Source: Gemmatimonadales bacterium UBA1120 (GTDB lineage Bacteria; Gemmatimonadota; Gemmatimonadetes; Longimicrobiales; Gaopeijiaceae). From it: 9,676 bases of DNA. This document shows positions 6,837-9,676 of this stretch, piece by piece (the first letter of the stretch is position 1; every line of letters starts with the position of its first letter). The stretch covers positions 1 through 9,676 of the forward strand of contig DCAZ01000010.1 in the NCBI GenBank assembly GCA_002313925.1. Direction: 5' to 3'. The translations under genes were made by a program, and so were the position numbers. Below the pieces are notes generated by a model that saw only the letters and a list, made by a program, of their open reading frames with translations, did not search any database and was not told the DNA's origin.

Positions 6837-7918
6837 GGCGTACCTTCTGGTAACAGGTCGAACGGATCTGAAACTGTGTCCATCGTGGTTCGCAACTCCG
6901 CAAGTAATCCAGCCAGGTCACCACCTTGCTCCTCTAGCATAAGGGCGAAGTCTGGCAGCCGATGGTAATATCGGATCCGAGAGAGCAGTGTAGCATTGTT
7001 CAACGAGGTTTCCCGGAAGCCTCGGAACGTCACTGACTCAAATGTCGGAGCTATTTCATCATCAAAGCGCATGAGTGCCTGTGTGAAGATCTCTTCTCTA
7101 CGAGACACTTTGTCATCATGGGAGAGTTCCAGATCTCCGTAGATCCCCTCAAGCTCAACCATCATAGAATCAACAAAGACCGAAAAGCGCTGATAATCGC
7201 GCCAACGAGCCTGTGCACGGAGGCACTTAGAGGTGTCCGGACCACCCCCATCACGTGTGCAGAAGAACTGTGCGGCACCAACTCGGCCCACAAAAGTGGC
7301 AAAGCTCTCATTAAATGTTACCTGCCCCGGAATGAAGAGGTATTGATGAGATAGCTCGTGAAGGACGGTCTCAACCACTTCCACATCATCCGCCTGGAGT
7401 ACCGTTGAGAGAATTGGGTCACTGAACCAGCCCAAAGTGCTGAACGCAGCTGTGGGTCGAAGATAAGTATCGAAACCCTCCTGTTTGAGTTTGTCTTCTT
7501 CATCCTGTGCGTCGTCTAGAGAGAAGAATCCTTTGTAGGGCACCCGCCCAATAATTGGGAACCACCACGTTTTTGACTCTAGCCGGTCCTTGTGGGCTGC
7601 AGACACAACTAGCGCGAGTGTGTCCTGATCGAGTTGAGCGAATGTCCTGTAGGCATCACCCACCTCGATCCCCAACTCATTTGTTGCAAAGCGCCGTGCT
7701 TCGAGCACGAACGAGAGTTTGCCTCGCGTTGCAGCATCGATACTGGGGTCACCTAGAATTTCAACGATGTCCTGACGAGCACGCAGAATTCGAAGCTCAG
7801 CGAGCCCTGCTTTCACCACATAGATGGGGGAGCATCCCCCGATACAGATCAGCGCCATTATGAGAGCAGCTCTAATCCAACTACTTCTTCGAGTCGAGTA
7901 GTTTACTTTGGCCGGCAT
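6833..7918 (-). CDS. Predicted aminopeptidase, zinc-metallopeptidase lipoprotein
   Basis: I choose ATG 7918 (361 residues), although the frame stays open to an ATG at 7969. The later start lies one base after the stop of the upstream gene and gives a clean signal sequence: basic MPAKVNYSTRR, a hydrophobic core, then IGGC with C29 as the likely lipidated cysteine. The mature protein would be anchored on the periplasmic face of the inner or outer membrane. HELSH at 187-191 is the HExxH zinc motif, and FNESFA at 202-207 supplies the probable third ligand E204. The blocks SKTWWFPIIGRVPYKGFF (115-132) and FSTLGWFSDPILST (159-172) match my memory of the predicted aminopeptidase family (Pfam Aminopep, COG4324). 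The substrate is unknown, and aminopeptidase activity is a family label rather than shown. A cysteine pair, C220/C232, could form a disulfide. It is probably co-translated with the small gene upstream. Confidence 0.88.
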   Translation of the reverse strand: MPAKVNYSTRRSSWIRAALIMALICIGGCSPIYVVKAGLAELRILRARQDIVEILGDPSIDAATRGKLSFVLEARRFATNELGIEVGDAYRTFAQLDQDTLALVVSAAHKDRLESKTWWFPIIGRVPYKGFFSLDDAQDEEDKLKQEGFDTYLRPTAAFSTLGWFSDPILSTVLQADDVEVVETVLHELSHQYLFIPGQVTFNESFATFVGRVGAAQFFCTRDGGGPDTSKCLRAQARWRDYQRFSVFVDSMMVELEGIYGDLELSHDDKVSRREEIFTQALMRFDDEIAPTFESVTFRGFRETSLNNATLLSRIRYYHRLPDFALMLEEQGGDLAGLLAELRTTMDTVSDPFDLLPEGTP

Positions 7919-7919
7919 G

Positions 7920-8126
7920 TTAAAGCAGTTTGTCGTCAACGTACGATCGAGCATCTGGATCCACCGCAATACGCAGTTCCACTAGATCCACATCTGCTGC
8001 AATATCTAAAGGAAGCTGTGTGGCTGCGGACTCGAGTGCTGTTTTTGCATTGTCTGCCTGAACGGTGAATGTATGGTACCGTTGCTGGCGCCCACCGTAG
8101 CGGACCGTAACCTGGAAGTTCATCAT
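7920..8126 (-). CDS. Small protein of unknown function
   Basis: A 68-residue protein (67 if the second of two tandem ATG codons, 8123, is used). I do not recognise a named family. It has no signal peptide, membrane segment or cysteine. The N-terminal part looks like beta strands (FQVTVRYGG, then YHTFTVQA), followed by an alanine-rich helix (NAKTALESAATQLP) and a second strand (DLVELRIAVDP), so a small alpha/beta fold is likely. The reasons to call it real are its position and spacing. Its TAA is one base from the ATG of the lipoprotein peptidase, it fills the space up to the kdtA divergent gap, and its composition is protein-like. It is probably cytoplasmic and co-expressed with the peptidase. 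No strong ribosome binding site is seen; GGTAG lies about 7 bases upstream. I recall similar small proteins in Gemmatimonadota genomes, but only vaguely. Confidence 0.75.
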   Translation of the reverse strand: MMNFQVTVRYGGRQQRYHTFTVQADNAKTALESAATQLPLDIAADVDLVELRIAVDPDARSYVDDKLL

Positions 8127-8167
8127 TCGAATCTACCGGTGATTCGCAGACTCATCTATCCTAACAG
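8127..8167. promoter_or_regulatory. 41-base divergent gap between the small gene and kdtA, with a palindrome
   Basis: CGAATC (8128-8133) and GATTCG (8141-8146) are 6-base inverted arms around TACCGGT. The gap is so short that the promoters must overlap each other or reach into the genes. TATCCT (8157-8162, plus) and TAGGAT (8163-8158, minus) are overlapping weak -10-like hexamers. If the plus one is used, kdtA transcription would begin at about its own ATG. No Shine-Dalgarno precedes kdtA: the twelve bases before it are pyrimidine-rich with an in-frame TAA at 8162-8164. The palindrome is seen directly; its operator role is inferred. Confidence 0.4.
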
Positions 8168-9466
8168 ATGCTTCGAGGGCGAATTCTTTACCGTTTCTTG
8201 GTTGGTGTGGCTCGCTTTACAGCACCAATCCTTGCGAACGGAACTGGAAAGATCTCTCGTGGACTTAAGGGAAAACTTGTTGCGCACAAAGTATTGGCGA
8301 AATGGGGCGAAGAGAAACGTGATCCGCACCGGCCCACAGTATGGGTTCACGCCCCTTCAGTTGGAGAAAGCCTTCAAGCATGCGCGGTCATTGAGGCACT
8401 CCGAGCGAGGTTTCCTAGGGTTCAGGTCGTTTTCACACACTTTTCCCCATCAGCTGCTGAATTTGCAGGTCGGATGCCTGTGGAAGTATCTGCTTATCTT
8501 CCTTGGGACCTAAGAGAGACAACTGGGAGAGTCCTAGAAGCGGTTCAGCCCGACCTGCTCATATTTAGCAAGACAGAGGTTTGGCCAGTTCTGGTTGATG
8601 AAGCTCAGAAGAGATCTGTACCTGTGGCATTGGTCGGAGGGAGCGTTCCTTCTAATGCGGGGCGGCTCCGCCAACCAATGCGTACCTTTCTGAGGGCAAC
8701 GTGGCAGAGGCTTGCCGTGGCATGTGCAATAGGGGATGCTGATGCACATCGGCTACAGAGCCTAGGTGTGTTCCCTGGAGTGATATCTGTAACAGGAGAC
8801 CCTGCCGTTGATGCAGTAGCGCAAAGGGTTTTGGATGTTGATGCAACTGCTGCCCACTTAGCGCCTTTCCACTCTGATCACCGGCCTACCGTCATCGCTG
8901 GTTCTACGTGGAGCGCAGACTTGAAAAGATTGCTGGTAGCACTGGAGATTATAAGAAGGGTAGTGGGTGAGGTCCGAGTAGTAATCGCTCCCCATGAACC
9001 GAGTGAACTTGGGGTTACCAATCTCCGTGAATGGCTAGAGAAAAAGAGTTGGTCGACTCGAACTCTAGAGGAGGTTGAGTCGAGTGCTTCAGTTAACGGT
9101 GTGGATGCAGTCATCGTTGATCGTGTCGGAGTCCTTCCGGACCTATATACCGTCGGTCATGTAGGGTACGTCGGAGGAGGATTCCATAGGGCTGGTGTCC
9201 ATTCCGTCATTGAGCCTGCCGCTGCGCGACTGCCAGTAATTTTTGGGCCTCACTACAGGAATAGCTCAGCAGCAATAGACCTTCTCAAAGAAGGAGCTGC
9301 GAAAGTAATTACTGATGCAGAGGGGTTAGCCGATAGCCTTTTGGGCTGGCTGGAGGATACTAAAGAGCATGGCGACGCGACGAACCGTGCATTCGGCTAT
9401 ATTCAAACACACCGCGGTGGGGCTGAGCGCACCGTTGACGCCCTCGCCCATCTCTTAGGGCCTTAA
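8168..9466 (+). CDS. waaA: 3-deoxy-D-manno-octulosonic acid (Kdo) transferase
   Basis: A complete 432-residue GT30-family glycosyltransferase (also called kdtA), the usual length. It adds Kdo from CMP-Kdo to the lipid A precursor on the cytoplasmic face of the inner membrane. The N-terminus, LYRFLVGVARFTAPILA, is the expected membrane anchor. WVHAPSVGE (59-67) holds the expected catalytic base E67. FSKTEVWP (133-140) is the counterpart of the common ETELWP. VTGDPAVD (208-215) and AGSTW (244-248) follow. APHEP (274-278) and GGGFHRAGVHSVIEPAA (336-352) form the donor-binding C-terminal half. APHEP and the GVHSVIEPAA form differ from the proteobacterial pattern and resemble those I associate with Bacteroidota and Gemmatimonadota. 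ATG 8168 is the first possible start, because an in-frame TAA is six bases upstream. A rhodanese gene follows after 5 bases. Whether one or more Kdo units are added cannot be told. Confidence 0.95.
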   Translation: MLRGRILYRFLVGVARFTAPILANGTGKISRGLKGKLVAHKVLAKWGEEKRDPHRPTVWVHAPSVGESLQACAVIEALRARFPRVQVVFTHFSPSAAEFAGRMPVEVSAYLPWDLRETTGRVLEAVQPDLLIFSKTEVWPVLVDEAQKRSVPVALVGGSVPSNAGRLRQPMRTFLRATWQRLAVACAIGDADAHRLQSLGVFPGVISVTGDPAVDAVAQRVLDVDATAAHLAPFHSDHRPTVIAGSTWSADLKRLLVALEIIRRVVGEVRVVIAPHEPSELGVTNLREWLEKKSWSTRTLEEVESSASVNGVDAVIVDRVGVLPDLYTVGHVGYVGGGFHRAGVHSVIEPAAARLPVIFGPHYRNSSAAIDLLKEGAAKVITDAEGLADSLLGWLEDTKEHGDATNRAFGYIQTHRGGAERTVDALAHLLGP

Positions 9467-9471
9467 GTGCT

Positions 9472-9676
9472 ATGAATGACAATGTAGTTGTGCCTGAGAT
9501 TACGCCGGATGAGTTAAACGCGCGATTTGAACTAGGACATGCACCAGTGCTAGTGGATGTTAGAGAGTTGTTTGAGCGCGAAATCGTGGATTTGCCTCAG
9601 CATGGACAGCTCTCTATACCGACTGGTGAGTTTATAGAGCGAATGGGGGAGCTAGATTCTGCCAAGGAGGTTGTGG
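9472..9676 (+). CDS. Rhodanese-domain protein, N-terminal part (cut by window end)
   Basis: ATG at 9472 lies 5 bases after the waaA stop, in the same direction, and the frame stays open to the window end (68 complete codons). ITPDELNARFELG (residues 10-22), then APVLVDVRE (24-32) and FEREIVDLP (34-42), followed by SIPTGEFIERMGELD, is the standard start of a single rhodanese domain. DVRE contains the conserved Asp and Arg. The active-site cysteine loop, expected soon after the last visible residues (KEVV), falls outside the window, so I cannot tell an active sulfurtransferase from a Cys-less one, nor whether other domains follow. Family members carry sulfur as a persulfide on that cysteine. 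Co-transcription with waaA is likely from the spacing, but a functional link to LPS is not implied. Confidence 0.88.
   Translation, partial: MNDNVVVPEITPDELNARFELGHAPVLVDVRELFEREIVDLPQHGQLSIPTGEFIERMGELDSAKEVV

Noticed and set aside
7555..7863. Open frame of 102 codons antisense to the peptidase gene
   Set aside because: Shadow of a gene with intact family motifs; Arg/Cys-rich translation without recognisable features.
7919..7969. Extended start for the peptidase at ATG 7969
   Set aside because: It would overlap the small gene by 50 bases and add 17 residues in front of a well-formed lipoprotein signal sequence.
8073..8513. Open frame of 146 codons on the plus strand overlapping the start of waaA
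   Set aside because: It is in another frame from waaA and opposite the small gene. The waaA frame carries all family motifs, and this one looks like a frame shadow.
1..9676. tRNA genes, insertion sequences, CRISPR arrays, phage or defence genes
   Set aside because: The non-coding gaps are 62, 183, 41 and 5 bases and hold no such structure; all long frames are accounted for by housekeeping or envelope genes.

Overview
The window holds eight protein-coding genes, six complete and two cut by the window edges. They are packed almost end to end, with no RNA gene, mobile element or CRISPR array visible. Base composition looks close to 50% G+C. A Kdo transferase (waaA/kdtA) and an MsbA-type ABC exporter point to a Gram-negative with lipid A/LPS. 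The style of the KdtA active-site motifs and of the small orphan protein reminds me of Gemmatimonadota or neighbouring FCB-group bacteria. That placement is from memory of family sequences, not a search, and is tentative.

Left block (1-4901, minus strand): leuS (leucyl-tRNA synthetase) is followed by tkt (transketolase) with a 4-base ATGA overlap. After a 62-base gap comes thrC (threonine synthase), of which only the first 127 codons are present. This looks like one co-directional transcription unit of central and amino-acid metabolism, read right to left.

Divergent hub (4902-5084): about 180 non-coding bases separate leuS from an ABC exporter on the plus strand. This stretch is unusually rich in short repeats. 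It has four copies of GGCTCAT/ATGAGCC, two of them forming an 8-bp-arm palindrome over a TATAAT-like hexamer, and a 12-base direct repeat near both edges.

Right block (5085-9676): the MsbA-type exporter (plus) converges with a two-gene minus-strand unit, and the two stop codons overlap. The minus-strand unit is a 68-residue protein of unknown function followed by a lipoprotein metallopeptidase of the predicted-aminopeptidase family (HELSH). It is divergent, across 41 bases, from kdtA/waaA (plus), which is followed after 5 bases by the start of a rhodanese-domain gene cut by the window end. MsbA and KdtA both serve lipid A-core assembly and export, so this block is a plausible envelope neighbourhood.

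I did not find a clearly new biological system. The most worthwhile leads are regulatory: the repeat-rich leuS/exporter divergent region, and a GATTCG/CGAATC hexamer near the start codons of all four divergently transcribed genes. The small unknown gene coupled to the lipoprotein peptidase is also worth a look.
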